Shown: positions 54,708 through 63,631 of the stretch, in pieces
Layout: the number at the start of each line of letters is the position of its first letter
How positions within the stretch are numbered: position 1 is the stretch's first letter
Assembly (NCBI RefSeq): GCF_937468385.1
Contig: NZ_CALBWS010000011.1
Coordinates: 1-64,000, forward strand
Length of the DNA: 64,000 bases
Direction: 5' to 3'
Source of the DNA: Neobacillus rhizosphaerae
GTDB taxonomy: Bacteria > Bacillota > Bacilli > Bacillales > Cytobacillaceae
The notes under the pieces: generated by a model
What the model saw: only the letters and a program-made list of their open reading frames with translations
Told to the model about the DNA's origin: nothing
Database searches by the model: none
Made by a program: the position numbers and the translations under genes

Positions 54708-54839
54708 GTGAAACAATTTGTAATAAAGGGTCCTGAACCATCCATTGGAGTGATTTATTGGTATAAAAATAGAAATGGATATTATTCCCTTTTAGTAGAG
54801 GAAGCCTTTCATATTGGGCAGGACTTCAGTTATTTGTGA
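54708..54839 (+). CDS. Possible small ORF of unknown function
   Basis: 43 codons from GTG, MKQFVIKGPEPSIGVIYWYK then NRNGYYSLLVEEAFHIGQ. Amino-acid composition looks protein-like, but there is no good ribosome site. It may be a remnant. The rest of the 54560-54926 gap holds only promoter-like AT-rich sequence before sleB. Confidence 0.25.
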   Translation: MKQFVIKGPEPSIGVIYWYKNRNGYYSLLVEEAFHIGQDFSYL

Positions 54840-54926
54840 CTTACCATTTATTGGGGAATGAATAAGAGTGTTACAACTGATAGCCTTATTAATAGAGAAA
54901 CGGACACACAACTTGGAGGTAATAAA

Positions 54927-55529
54927 ATGGATAAATTAAAAAAACTAGTGATTGCAACTGGATTAATATTATCAATGTCTGCCTTCACTTTAAATGGAAA
55001 GTCAGAAGCGGCAACGACAACTCATAAGGTTCAATCTGGGGAAACTTATTGGAAAATTGCAACGAAATACGGAGTCCCTGTTAATAGTCTATTAAACGCA
55101 AACAATGCAACAGGCAGTCTACTTTATGCAGGAACAAATCTAGTAATCCCAAATACTACTGTTACTGCTGCAGAAAAAGACTTGATGGCCCGTCTTGTTC
55201 ATGCAGAGGCTAAAGGTGAGCCATACGCAGGTAAGGTCGCAGTTGCCACTGTTATTTTAAACCGTGTTGCGAGCCCTGATTTCCCAAATACTATCAATAG
55301 TGTTGTTTATGAAAAGTCTAATGGTCATTACGCTTTCACCCCAGTCCAAAACGGTGCCATTAATCAACCATCAGATGCGGCATCAAGACAAGCGGTAAAT
55401 GAAGCATTGGCATTTAAGGGTCAAGGTAATGGCTCGTTGTTCTTCTATAATCCAAACACAGCAGTAAGTAAATGGATTTTTTCTCGTGAAGTAACGGTAA
55501 CAATCGGTAACCACCGTTTCGCGAAATAA
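54927..55529 (+). CDS. LysM cell-wall hydrolase (SleB/CwlJ type)
   Basis: 200 aa secreted protein. Signal peptide to about residue 29 (cut near KSEAA), one LysM domain (HKVQSGETYWKIATKYGVPVNSLLNANN), then the hydrolase domain with catalytic Glu in MARLVHAEAKGEPYAGKVAVATVILNR. It probably cuts peptidoglycan in spore cortex or vegetative wall. Start 54927 is set by TTGGAGG; a 23-codon upstream extension would bury the signal peptide. Confidence 0.87.
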   Translation: MDKLKKLVIATGLILSMSAFTLNGKSEAATTTHKVQSGETYWKIATKYGVPVNSLLNANNATGSLLYAGTNLVIPNTTVTAAEKDLMARLVHAEAKGEPYAGKVAVATVILNRVASPDFPNTINSVVYEKSNGHYAFTPVQNGAINQPSDAASRQAVNEALAFKGQGNGSLFFYNPNTAVSKWIFSREVTVTIGNHRFAK

Positions 55530-55570
55530 TAATAATAGCATGCCAAGAAAATAGATTTTTATACAAAAAG

Positions 55571-55608
55571 CAGTGAATTCCCAAAAAATGGAGTTCACTG
55601 TTTTTTTT
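55571..55608 (+). terminator. Terminator of the cell-wall hydrolase gene
   Basis: CAGTGAATTCC / GGAGTTCACTG with one mismatch, 8-nt loop, and eight T residues. Confidence 0.88.
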
Positions 55609-55693
55609 GGCTTTCATATCTTTTGCTTCTTTTTACAAGAACTGATAATTGTCAATTAGCAAAACAGGGGGTGAAGTTAGTTCAAGACATTGT

Positions 55694-56563
55694 TTAACCA
55701 AGATGTTTATGCAAAAATTTAATGACTTCCTCAAAGGCATATTTGACAACTGGGTTTTGCCAATCCTCGTCAAACACATGCTTGCCATTGGGAATTGTAA
55801 TGAATTGATTCTCTACTCCAGCCTTATGTAATGCCTCGGACATCAGAACAGATTGCTCATATGGGACATCCTCATCCATGGTCCCATGCAAGAGTATAGT
55901 TGGAGGAAAATGAGAACTTACAGAATGAAGTGGACAATACTGGGAAAGCTCTTGCTTCTTCATCCTCGGGTTTAAACCGCTTATTTCCTCAATCCAAACT
56001 CCTTGCTGTCTAGCATACATGTAAATAGCATATCGTTTCTCAATCGGACCCACAGTAATAACCTTGTTCGAGACGAGCATTTTTGCCAGCTCTTTAGGGA
56101 CGGCTGTTAGACTTTGATAGTGGGAGCTAGGCTTAGTTGCCCAGTCCCCAGTAATATCCCCATAACCGTAGAACGAAACAATTGCCTTTGGTTTGTTCAT
56201 CAACGTCCCAGATAAAAGGGCAAGGTAAGCACCAGCTGAACTTCCAATCACCGCAATTCTTCTTGGATCATAGTCAAATTCCTTAGGGCCTTCGTTCTCG
56301 AGCCAGTAAAGGGCGTCAGCGATATCGGATTTAATATCAGGTAGTTTTGATTCTGGTGCTAATCGGTAATCAATAGAGAAAACATTAAAACCAGCGGAAA
56401 GATAAAGCTCAATCTGCTCTTTCTTCATATCCTCTCTTGAACCCCAGAACAGGCCGCCACCGTGAATGTAGACAACAACCGGGTTATTTTTTGGGGAAAC
56501 AGAATAAAAATCTGCATTAATCTCAAAACTTTCTTCTCTTTTGTAGACAATCGTTGTTTTCAT
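55694..56563 (-). CDS. Alpha/beta hydrolase (HSL/acetylesterase-like)
   Basis: 289 aa cytosolic esterase. Oxyanion motif HGGGLFWGSR, nucleophile GSSAGAY (Ser about 109), catalytic Asp in TMDEDVPYEQ and His in PNGKHVFDED. Probably cleaves short acyl esters or lactones. No strong ribosome site precedes the ATG, so the exact start is less certain. Monocistronic and divergent from the FdrA operon. The 340-bp gap to 56904 contains AT-rich sequence with a small hairpin (CCGTTTCC...AAAACGG, 56850-56869). Confidence 0.82.
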   Translation of the reverse strand: MKTTIVYKREESFEINADFYSVSPKNNPVVVYIHGGGLFWGSREDMKKEQIELYLSAGFNVFSIDYRLAPESKLPDIKSDIADALYWLENEGPKEFDYDPRRIAVIGSSAGAYLALLSGTLMNKPKAIVSFYGYGDITGDWATKPSSHYQSLTAVPKELAKMLVSNKVITVGPIEKRYAIYMYARQQGVWIEEISGLNPRMKKQELSQYCPLHSVSSHFPPTILLHGTMDEDVPYEQSVLMSEALHKAGVENQFITIPNGKHVFDEDWQNPVVKYAFEEVIKFLHKHLG

Positions 56564-56904
56564 CTTTGTGATTCACACACTCTTTCTAAAAATGATAGGC
56601 ACATAAATATATTTCTTATACAAATTTTGAACGATAATGATGGGATTATTCTATTTGTTACCTTATCATAATGGTATTAATTTACAGTCTTAATAATTAG
56701 AAATAGTCAGTATTATCTAATGTATCATACTGAATTAAAATGAAAAAACTAGATTTGAAAAGTTTAACGAATTTTTAATGACTCAACCGGATTTTTTATT
56801 ACATTGCAAGGGGAAAACCTTTACCATTGGATTGAAAAGAACTGAACTCATCCGTTTCCTGAAAAACGGAAAAACAATTACTAATAAAAGAGGTGCATAA
56901 AATA

Positions 56905-58653
56905 ATGCTTTATACCATTATTAAAGAAAACTCCTACCAGGATTCCGTTAACCTAATGCTTCTCACAAATAAGATATCAACAATGGACGGTGTAAATAAA
57001 GTTCAAATTATGATGGGAACCCCGGCCAATAAGGATATTTTTAAAACCGCAGGTCTTCATACAGAGGAATTAGAAAAAGCTGCAGCAAACGATATGTGTA
57101 TTGTTGTTGATACTGACTCGGAAGACAAAATTCAAGAAGTACTTGATGAAGTTGATAATTATTTAAAAAATCAAGCAATCAGCAACACAAAGCAGGAATT
57201 TGAATCAGTACGTACTTGGGATAAAGCGCTTAAAGCACTACCTAATGCAAATATGGCGATTATTTCAGTTCCAGGTCAATATGCTGCAGAAGAGGCTGAA
57301 AAAGCGATTGATAACGGATTACACGCCTTTATTTTCAGTGATAACGTAAAAATTGAAGATGAACTTCGTATTAAACAGAAAGCTCACGAAAAAGGTCTGC
57401 TTGTCATGGGTCCTGACTGTGGTACAGGGATCCAAACTGGGGTGCCAATGGCTTTTGCAAATATTGTGAAGCAAGGAAATATTGGTATTGTTGGAGCTTC
57501 TGGTACAGGTATTCAAGAAGTGTCTACAATTATCGATCGCATCGGTGGAGGCGTAAGCCATGCTATCGGAACTGGTGGTCGTGATCTGTCTGAAACGATT
57601 GGTGCAATTACCATGATGGACGCAATTAAAGGATTGGAAGTACACAAACAGTCAGAAGTTATTGCTATTATTTCTAAGCCACCAGCAAAAGATGTACGTG
57701 ACCAAGTTGTTAACTTACTTCAAGGTTTATCAAAACCAGTAGTTGCTATTTTCCTAGGAGAAGCTCCACATTCACATGAAGGAAATGTCCACTATGCAAA
57801 TACGCTTGAAGAAACAGCTGCTATTGCTGTTGATCTTGCAAAGGGCAATCCTATTAAAGCAAACTATAATATTCTTACTTCCGATGTGCCAGCTGCAGAC
57901 TTGAAACCAGAGCAAACAACGATCAAAGGTCTCTATTCAGGCGGTACACTTGGGTATGAAGCAGCTACTCTTATCAGTAGAGCTTTCGGTCTAGGAAAGT
58001 CCGAACATGCAGAAGAGGGCTACTTACTAAAAGTTAACGGCTTTGAAGTTGCTGACCTTGGCGATGATATTTACACACAAGGAAAACCGCATCCAATGAT
58101 TGACCCTGAAACAAGGGTTCAATATTTTGAAACAGCTGCGCAGGATGAAAAGACTGCTATTATCCTTTTTGATGTTGTTCTTGGTTATGGATCTCATGAT
58201 GATATGGCTAGTGAATTAATCCCAGCTATTGAAAAGATCCAAAACGAATCAAAGAAAAACGGCAGAAATATTTACTTTGTTGGAACGGTTTGTGGAACAG
58301 AGCAAGATCCACAAGGTTACCAAGATCAAAAAAATAAGCTTGCAAAAGCTGGTGTCATCCTACGAGATAGCAACAACCAAGCTGTTCGTACAGCACTTGC
58401 AATGCTCGGTATTGATTTAAAAGAAGCAGATAAAGAAATGAAACCTGCTAGCAAAGTCTATGAAAAACAAGATCTCACAGTTTCTCCTGCAATCGAAAAA
58501 TTATTAAACGAAAAACCAAGTGTTATTAACGTTGGTTTGAAGAAATTTACGAATGCCATTACTGAAAATGGCGGTACGGTTGTTCAGTTCGACTGGCGTC
58601 CAGTTGCAGGTGGAAATGAAAGAATGCGTAAAATCTTAGCTGTGCTTCGTTAA
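56905..58653 (+). CDS. fdrA: FdrA-family subunit of a putative oxamate-type carbamoyltransferase
   Basis: 582 aa related to succinyl-CoA synthetase alpha subunits. CoA-binding-like fold at about 110-210 (AIISVPGQYAAEEAEKAIDNGLHAF), then GIVGASGTGIQEVSTII and IGTGGRDLSETIGAI phosphohistidine-loop region. In E. coli FdrA with YlbE and YlbF (AllF, AllG, AllH) was reported as an oxamate carbamoyltransferase making carbamoyl phosphate; the three homologues are consecutive here. Start 56905 lies 9 nt after GAGGTG; GTG 56893 overlaps that site. First gene of the operon. Confidence 0.85.
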   Translation: MLYTIIKENSYQDSVNLMLLTNKISTMDGVNKVQIMMGTPANKDIFKTAGLHTEELEKAAANDMCIVVDTDSEDKIQEVLDEVDNYLKNQAISNTKQEFESVRTWDKALKALPNANMAIISVPGQYAAEEAEKAIDNGLHAFIFSDNVKIEDELRIKQKAHEKGLLVMGPDCGTGIQTGVPMAFANIVKQGNIGIVGASGTGIQEVSTIIDRIGGGVSHAIGTGGRDLSETIGAITMMDAIKGLEVHKQSEVIAIISKPPAKDVRDQVVNLLQGLSKPVVAIFLGEAPHSHEGNVHYANTLEETAAIAVDLAKGNPIKANYNILTSDVPAADLKPEQTTIKGLYSGGTLGYEAATLISRAFGLGKSEHAEEGYLLKVNGFEVADLGDDIYTQGKPHPMIDPETRVQYFETAAQDEKTAIILFDVVLGYGSHDDMASELIPAIEKIQNESKKNGRNIYFVGTVCGTEQDPQGYQDQKNKLAKAGVILRDSNNQAVRTALAMLGIDLKEADKEMKPASKVYEKQDLTVSPAIEKLLNEKPSVINVGLKKFTNAITENGGTVVQFDWRPVAGGNERMRKILAVLR

Positions 58654-58718
58654 ACTTTGTGAAAGATAATTCAAGCTGGCGATTTTAACAAAGAAAATAA
58701 AATCTGGAGGAAAGCAAA

Positions 58719-59993
58719 ATGTACGGAACTTATAATACAATTGATGAAGCAAATAGAGCGGTAATCGATAAAATTGTTGCCGGTGCCCCTTTTTTAGTAG
58801 ATGTTGTTCCAGCTAAATCAGTTATTGAGGAATTAAACGGGAAAGTCCTGCTCCATGCAGGTCCACCAATTAAGTGGGATAACATGCCTAGCCCTATGCA
58901 GGGTTCATGTATTGGAGCTGTTCTTTTTGAAGGATGGGCAGCAAACGCTGATGAGGCAACTGTCATGCTTAAAAATGGCGAGGTGGAATTTATTCCATGT
59001 CACCATGTAAATGCAGTTGGACCAATGGGTGGTATCACTTCAGGTAGTATGCCTGTTGTTGTTGTTGAAAACCGTGAACAGAGCAACACTGCTTATTGTA
59101 CAATGAATGAAGGTATTGGTAAGGTCCTACGTTTCGGTGCTTATTCTGAAGAGGTGACAAATCGCCTTGCATGGATGAGAGATGTTCTCGCCCCTACTAT
59201 CTCTAAGGCACTTAAAGTAAAAGGTGATGGACTAAACATCAACGTTATGATTGCCAAAGCGATTACAATGGGTGACGAATTCCACCAACGTAACATCGCT
59301 GCGTCCCTAATTTTCTTAAAAGAAATTGCACCGTTTATTTTACAAACAGATGTATCTGAAAAGGATAAGCAAGAGGTTGTTAAATTCCTTGCTGATACAG
59401 ATCAATTTTTCTTAAATATTGCGATGGCTACTAGTAAGGCTGTTATGGACGCATCTAGAACGATCCAACACGGTACCGTTGTAACAGCTATGTGCCGGAA
59501 TGGATATGAATTTGGAATCCGGATTAGTGGTATGGGTGACCAATGGTTTACCGCACCAGTAAATACACCGCAAGGCTTATTCTTCACTGGCTACACTCAA
59601 GAAATGGCTAGTCCAGACATGGGAGACAGTGCGATTACAGAAACCTTTGGAGTAGGCGGATTTGCAATGGTTGCTGCCCCAGGTGTAACACGTTTTGTTG
59701 GTGCGGGTGGCTTTGACGACGCCCTAAGAACAAGCAATGATATGATGGAAATTTGTATCGACCAAAACCCTAACTTTACGATTCCGACTTGGGATTTCCA
59801 AGGTGCATGCCTTGGTATTGATGCAAGGAAGGTTGTTGAAACAGGAATTGAACCAGTGATTAACACAGGAATTGCTCACAAAGAAGCAGGTGTAGGTCAA
59901 ATCGGTGCTGGTACTGTTCGTGCACCATTAGCATGCTTTGAAAAGGCAATTGAAGCTTATGCAGTAAAGCTTGGTCTCATTGAGGCATTGTAA
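58719..59993 (+). CDS. DUF1116 protein, YlbE/AllG homologue
   Basis: 424 aa. Family blocks: NGKVLLHAGPPIKWDNMPSPMQGSCIGAVLFEGWA, VNAVGPMGGITSGSMPV, MGDEFHQRNIAASLIFLKEIAPF, FGIRISGMGDQWFTAPVNTPQGLFF and NTGIAHKEAGVGQIGAGTVRAP. Soluble subunit always found with FdrA. GGAGG precedes the ATG by 8 nt; it ends directly at the next gene's start. Confidence 0.85.
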   Translation: MYGTYNTIDEANRAVIDKIVAGAPFLVDVVPAKSVIEELNGKVLLHAGPPIKWDNMPSPMQGSCIGAVLFEGWAANADEATVMLKNGEVEFIPCHHVNAVGPMGGITSGSMPVVVVENREQSNTAYCTMNEGIGKVLRFGAYSEEVTNRLAWMRDVLAPTISKALKVKGDGLNINVMIAKAITMGDEFHQRNIAASLIFLKEIAPFILQTDVSEKDKQEVVKFLADTDQFFLNIAMATSKAVMDASRTIQHGTVVTAMCRNGYEFGIRISGMGDQWFTAPVNTPQGLFFTGYTQEMASPDMGDSAITETFGVGGFAMVAAPGVTRFVGAGGFDDALRTSNDMMEICIDQNPNFTIPTWDFQGACLGIDARKVVETGIEPVINTGIAHKEAGVGQIGAGTVRAPLACFEKAIEAYAVKLGLIEAL

Positions 59994-60890
59994 ATGATTA
60001 AATATACACTTTTTGGAGGGGAATATAGTTATCTTATTCCCCTTCTTCTTTGTGAAAAAAACATTGGACAAGTTCATAGTATTTTTGCAAATGGCTTTAA
60101 TATTAAAATGGGGGACTCCTTAATTTTTATTGGTAATAAGAAGAACGGCTTGCTTCCATTTGGGATCCATCTCACTCCTATTGATACATCGAGAGCTGTA
60201 ATGCTTATTAAAAGCAATGAAAGCGTTTTCTGGGATAAGGATACAGCATCACTAATATTCTCAGAAATGTCATTAAGCTTGGAAAAAGGCAGCAGATTTA
60301 AAAATGATATATTTCCTGTTTCTAAAAATGTTTTCTATAAAGATAAATTAACTAATCTTAAAGAATTGTTAATCACAAATGGTCAGCCGACTGGGTTGGA
60401 TATTTATATCAATGAATTTTTAAGCAAGTATGATAGGGTTTCCGATGAAAATTGGTCAGAAGGAGAACAATATATACTAGGGCTGATGGATGTTGTTTTG
60501 ACGAACGACCACTCTCTTATAGAGAAGACACTCCGCTTTTTTCTTGGGAGAGGGAAAGGACTAACCCCTTCAGGTGATGATCTAATGGTTGGGTTACTTG
60601 CATTTGCTTCTATCACAAATTTTATTTCAGTTGCTTTTTATGAGGAATTATCCAAATTGGTTGAAAAGGAACCGATTACAACTGACGTGAGTAAGGAATA
60701 TTTGCGATATGCACTGAAGAATGAGTTTAGTTCGACAGTTACTGACGTAATAAATTCAATCGGCTCTAATAAGCCTTGGCTTTCCGAAGCTGCATTCGAT
60801 CGATTACTTGGGGTGGGGCATAGTTCTGGTTTGGATACATTATTTGGAATTCTTGTAGGAATGTTAGCATATAACCAATTTTTTGAATAA
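59994..60890 (+). CDS. DUF2877 protein, YlbF/AllH homologue
   Basis: 298 aa. The DUF2877 core is visible: FFLGRGKGLTPSGDDLMVGLLAF and LLGVGHSSGLDTLFGILVG. Start codon follows the ylbE-like stop without a gap (TAAATG), indicating coupling. Third member of the presumed carbamoyltransferase complex. The 299-bp gap after it carries a palindrome just upstream of the carbamate kinase gene. Confidence 0.83.
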   Translation: MIKYTLFGGEYSYLIPLLLCEKNIGQVHSIFANGFNIKMGDSLIFIGNKKNGLLPFGIHLTPIDTSRAVMLIKSNESVFWDKDTASLIFSEMSLSLEKGSRFKNDIFPVSKNVFYKDKLTNLKELLITNGQPTGLDIYINEFLSKYDRVSDENWSEGEQYILGLMDVVLTNDHSLIEKTLRFFLGRGKGLTPSGDDLMVGLLAFASITNFISVAFYEELSKLVEKEPITTDVSKEYLRYALKNEFSSTVTDVINSIGSNKPWLSEAAFDRLLGVGHSSGLDTLFGILVGMLAYNQFFE

Positions 60891-61147
60891 TAAACAAGCT
60901 CTCCAAGTCGCAGTGAAGAATTATTCGGCACCCGAAATAAAGGATATGAAATTTTTTTGACATTTCTTAATTGATTTCTTTAATGTTACGTGATTAAGAG
61001 AAATCGCGAAATAATAAGGTTTTTACGATGCTTCGACATGACCTAAAAGTATTTTGTTATGTTTTTTTAATCTTTTTTTATGAAAACGCATTATTTTTTT
61101 ACGGTTTGTTAATTTGATAATAGTGTTTTCTATCCCTAAACTATAAG

Positions 61148-61162
61148 TAGATAGTCTATCTA
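61148..61162. promoter_or_regulatory. Candidate operator upstream of carbamate kinase
   Basis: Perfect 15-bp palindrome TAGATAG-T-CTATCTA, 28 bp upstream of the GTG at 61190. Its location fits a repressor site; the protein is unknown. A TTGACA at 60957-60962 is possibly an internal promoter -35. Confidence 0.45.
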
Positions 61163-61189
61163 ATATATATGAAACAATGAGGTGTTATT

Positions 61190-62125
61190 GTGAGTAAAAT
61201 TGTCCTTGCTATCGGAGGAAATGCAATCATCAAAGAAGGACAAAAGGGTACCATTGAGGAACAGCAACAAAATATTTATGAAAGTTGTGAACCTGTACTT
61301 GGATTAATCGAACAGGGGAACACTGTTGTCATCACTCATGGAAATGGTCCACAAGTGGGTAATACATTAATTAAATCCAAACTGGCTGAAACAGTGGTTC
61401 CGGCTTATCCTTTAGATGTTTGTGACGCAGAAACTCAAGGGAACTTGGGATATTTAATTCAACAAGCATTTAGAAATAAAATGGTAGAACGTAAAATTGA
61501 AAAAACTGTAGCAACAGTTGTTACACAGTCAATAGTTTCAAAAGACGATCCTGCCTTTGAAACGCTTACTAAGCCAATTGGACCATTTTATTCAAAAGAA
61601 GAAATGGAAGAAATCCTTAAAGTGGAAAACCTTACTTTTGTTGAAGACAGTGGTAGAGGATACAGACGTGTTGTGGCATCTCCAAAGCCAATCAAAATTG
61701 TTGAAAAAGAGGCCATTGAAGCATTACTTGAAAAAGACATTACCGTTATTACAGCTGGTGGGGGAGGAATCCCTGTTGTAGAAGAAAACGGAATGCTTGT
61801 GGGTGTAGAAGCAGTCATTGATAAGGATTTTGCTAGCGCTCTCTTGGCTGCTGAAATCAATGCAGATTATTTATTTATCTTGACCGGTGTTGAACAGGTT
61901 GCCATTCATTTTGGAACGCCAAATCAACAAAATCTTTTAGAAATGTCAGTCGATGATGCACTTCGTTATATGGAAGAAGGACATTTTCCAAAAGGCAGCA
62001 TGGGTCCAAAAATAGAAGCAGCCATTATGTTTTTAAATAAAGGCGGAAAAAACGTCATTATTACATCGATTGACAAGCTTCAAGATGCACTATTAGGCAA
62101 AACAGGTACACGAGTAGTTTTATAA
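61190..62125 (+). CDS. arcC: Carbamate kinase
   Basis: 311 aa, amino-acid kinase fold. Motifs LAIGGNAIIKEGQKGTIEEQ, VITHGNGPQVGN, GRGYRRVVASPKPIKIVE, ITAGGGGIPVV, DKDFASALLAAEINADYLFILTGVEQVAI, and FPKGSMGPKIEAAI. It makes ATP from carbamoyl phosphate and ADP. No arginine deiminase genes are adjacent; the FdrA set upstream is the likely source of carbamoyl phosphate, as for E. coli YbcF. GTG start after GAGGTG. Confidence 0.92.
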   Translation: MSKIVLAIGGNAIIKEGQKGTIEEQQQNIYESCEPVLGLIEQGNTVVITHGNGPQVGNTLIKSKLAETVVPAYPLDVCDAETQGNLGYLIQQAFRNKMVERKIEKTVATVVTQSIVSKDDPAFETLTKPIGPFYSKEEMEEILKVENLTFVEDSGRGYRRVVASPKPIKIVEKEAIEALLEKDITVITAGGGGIPVVEENGMLVGVEAVIDKDFASALLAAEINADYLFILTGVEQVAIHFGTPNQQNLLEMSVDDALRYMEEGHFPKGSMGPKIEAAIMFLNKGGKNVIITSIDKLQDALLGKTGTRVVL

Positions 62126-62162
62126 ACCAATCCCCAGAAAATATGTCTAAAGGAGACAAGAC

Positions 62163-63530
62163 ATGAAAAAGAGAAATATATTTGCAATGATAGCATCCTT
62201 ATTATTCATGCTTATTTCAGGTGCTCAAGTATTTGCAGCAGATCAACTTTCAGAAGTGAAAACTCCTCACGGATTCTACGCTTTTGTAGTTATTATTCCA
62301 TTAATTGTAATACTTGCGCTTTTATTTATGAAAGTGGACATGGTAGCAGCAGGGTTTGTAGGTGGCGCCTTGGCGATGATCATTGGTGGAGTTGGCCTAG
62401 CACAAGCTAATGAACAGTTCATTAAAACAATTCCAACTATGCTCTCCATTACTGTACCAATTATTAACTCCGCAATTGCGATGGCTGTTTTTAAATCAGG
62501 TGGTTATACGGCAGCACTGACATTAGTTCGTCGAGCAATTAAAGGCAAGGTTGAATATTTCGCTGTATTTATTGTTATTTTACAAGCTGCAGCAACATAT
62601 ATGTCCGGTATCGGTGGCGGTAGTGCCATGGTTATTGCACCACTAGCTTTCGCAGCAGTGGGAGCGATTCCTGAATTAATTGCTGCTATGTCCATTGCAG
62701 CAGCAGTTTCTTTTACAACATCTCCTGCATCACTTGAATCGGGAATTGTGTCGAAACTTTCCGGAATTCCAGTTGACCAGTATGTTTCGGAAATGAGATT
62801 ATTTTGGCTTGGCTTTGTCCTTCTAGCGATTGCCATCGGTTTTTATGGTGCGAAGAAACGTAAAGTTATCTTTAAGGGCGAAGAAAGCGCAGAATTCGCT
62901 GGCATGACAAATGCTCAAATTTTTAAAGTTACGATTCCTGTAATTTTCCTATTATCAGCTGTTATTATTGGACCTTTTATTAACAAAGCAGTAGGATCAC
63001 CAATTATTACTCCTTTAGTTTATACAGTCATTACACTTGTTTTAATCTTTGTTTGTACGAAATTTAATGTCAATCAATCCGTTGAGGCAATGGTTGATGG
63101 CTCTACTTATATTTTAAAAAGTTTATTTGCAGTAGGTATTTTCCTATCATTTATCAATATCATTGGCGACACTGGAGCCTTTAAAGTAATTGCAGGAATC
63201 GCACAAAGTGCACCTTCTGCTATCGTTGTTCCTGCAGCTGTTTTAGCAGGGATTCTTGTTGGGATTCCAGCAGGTGCTTACGTTGGATCGATTCTTGGTC
63301 TAGTATTACCAGTGGCTGTTTCACTCGGATTTTCACCAGTTGCCTTTGGATTCGTAGCGATGGGCGTTGGGCTAGGAAGCCAACTAAGCTTTGTAAACAT
63401 TACGATGCAAGCATTATCTGCAGGATTCCAAATTCCAATTATCCAAGTTGTTAAAGGTAATGCAAAATGGGTTGGCGGAGCAATGGTTATTCTGCTTGTT
63501 ATCTCATTCTTTTTTGGAAAAGTAGCTTAA
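62163..63530 (+). CDS. Permease of an ion-transporter-like family, substrate unknown
   Basis: 455 aa with about 11-12 helices. N-terminus resembles a cleavable signal (MIASLLFMLISGAQVFAADQ). Conserved glycine/serine-rich segments SGIGGGSAMVIAPLAFAAVG and VSFTTSPASLESGIVSKLSGIP suggest paired re-entrant hairpins, as in the IT superfamily. It probably imports the compound broken down by the amidohydrolase and carbamoyltransferase genes around it. Preceded by AAAGGAG. Confidence 0.75.
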   Translation: MKKRNIFAMIASLLFMLISGAQVFAADQLSEVKTPHGFYAFVVIIPLIVILALLFMKVDMVAAGFVGGALAMIIGGVGLAQANEQFIKTIPTMLSITVPIINSAIAMAVFKSGGYTAALTLVRRAIKGKVEYFAVFIVILQAAATYMSGIGGGSAMVIAPLAFAAVGAIPELIAAMSIAAAVSFTTSPASLESGIVSKLSGIPVDQYVSEMRLFWLGFVLLAIAIGFYGAKKRKVIFKGEESAEFAGMTNAQIFKVTIPVIFLLSAVIIGPFINKAVGSPIITPLVYTVITLVLIFVCTKFNVNQSVEAMVDGSTYILKSLFAVGIFLSFINIIGDTGAFKVIAGIAQSAPSAIVVPAAVLAGILVGIPAGAYVGSILGLVLPVAVSLGFSPVAFGFVAMGVGLGSQLSFVNITMQALSAGFQIPIIQVVKGNAKWVGGAMVILLVISFFFGKVA

Positions 63531-63551
63531 TTCATACAAGCTAGTGGATAT

Positions 63552-63600
63552 GTGGACTCGCAACTAATAGGGCCTTAGGGCATGTCAGTTGCGAGTTCAC
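63552..63600 (+). terminator. Long hairpin between permease and amidohydrolase genes
   Basis: 14-bp stem GTGGACTCGCAACT / AGTTGCGAGTTCAC (one G-U) around a 21-nt apical region that can fold further. The following T runs are interrupted, so it may be a partial terminator or mRNA stability element. Confidence 0.5.
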
Positions 63601-63631
63601 TTTAAAAAAATCTTTTTGGAGGTTTAACAGA

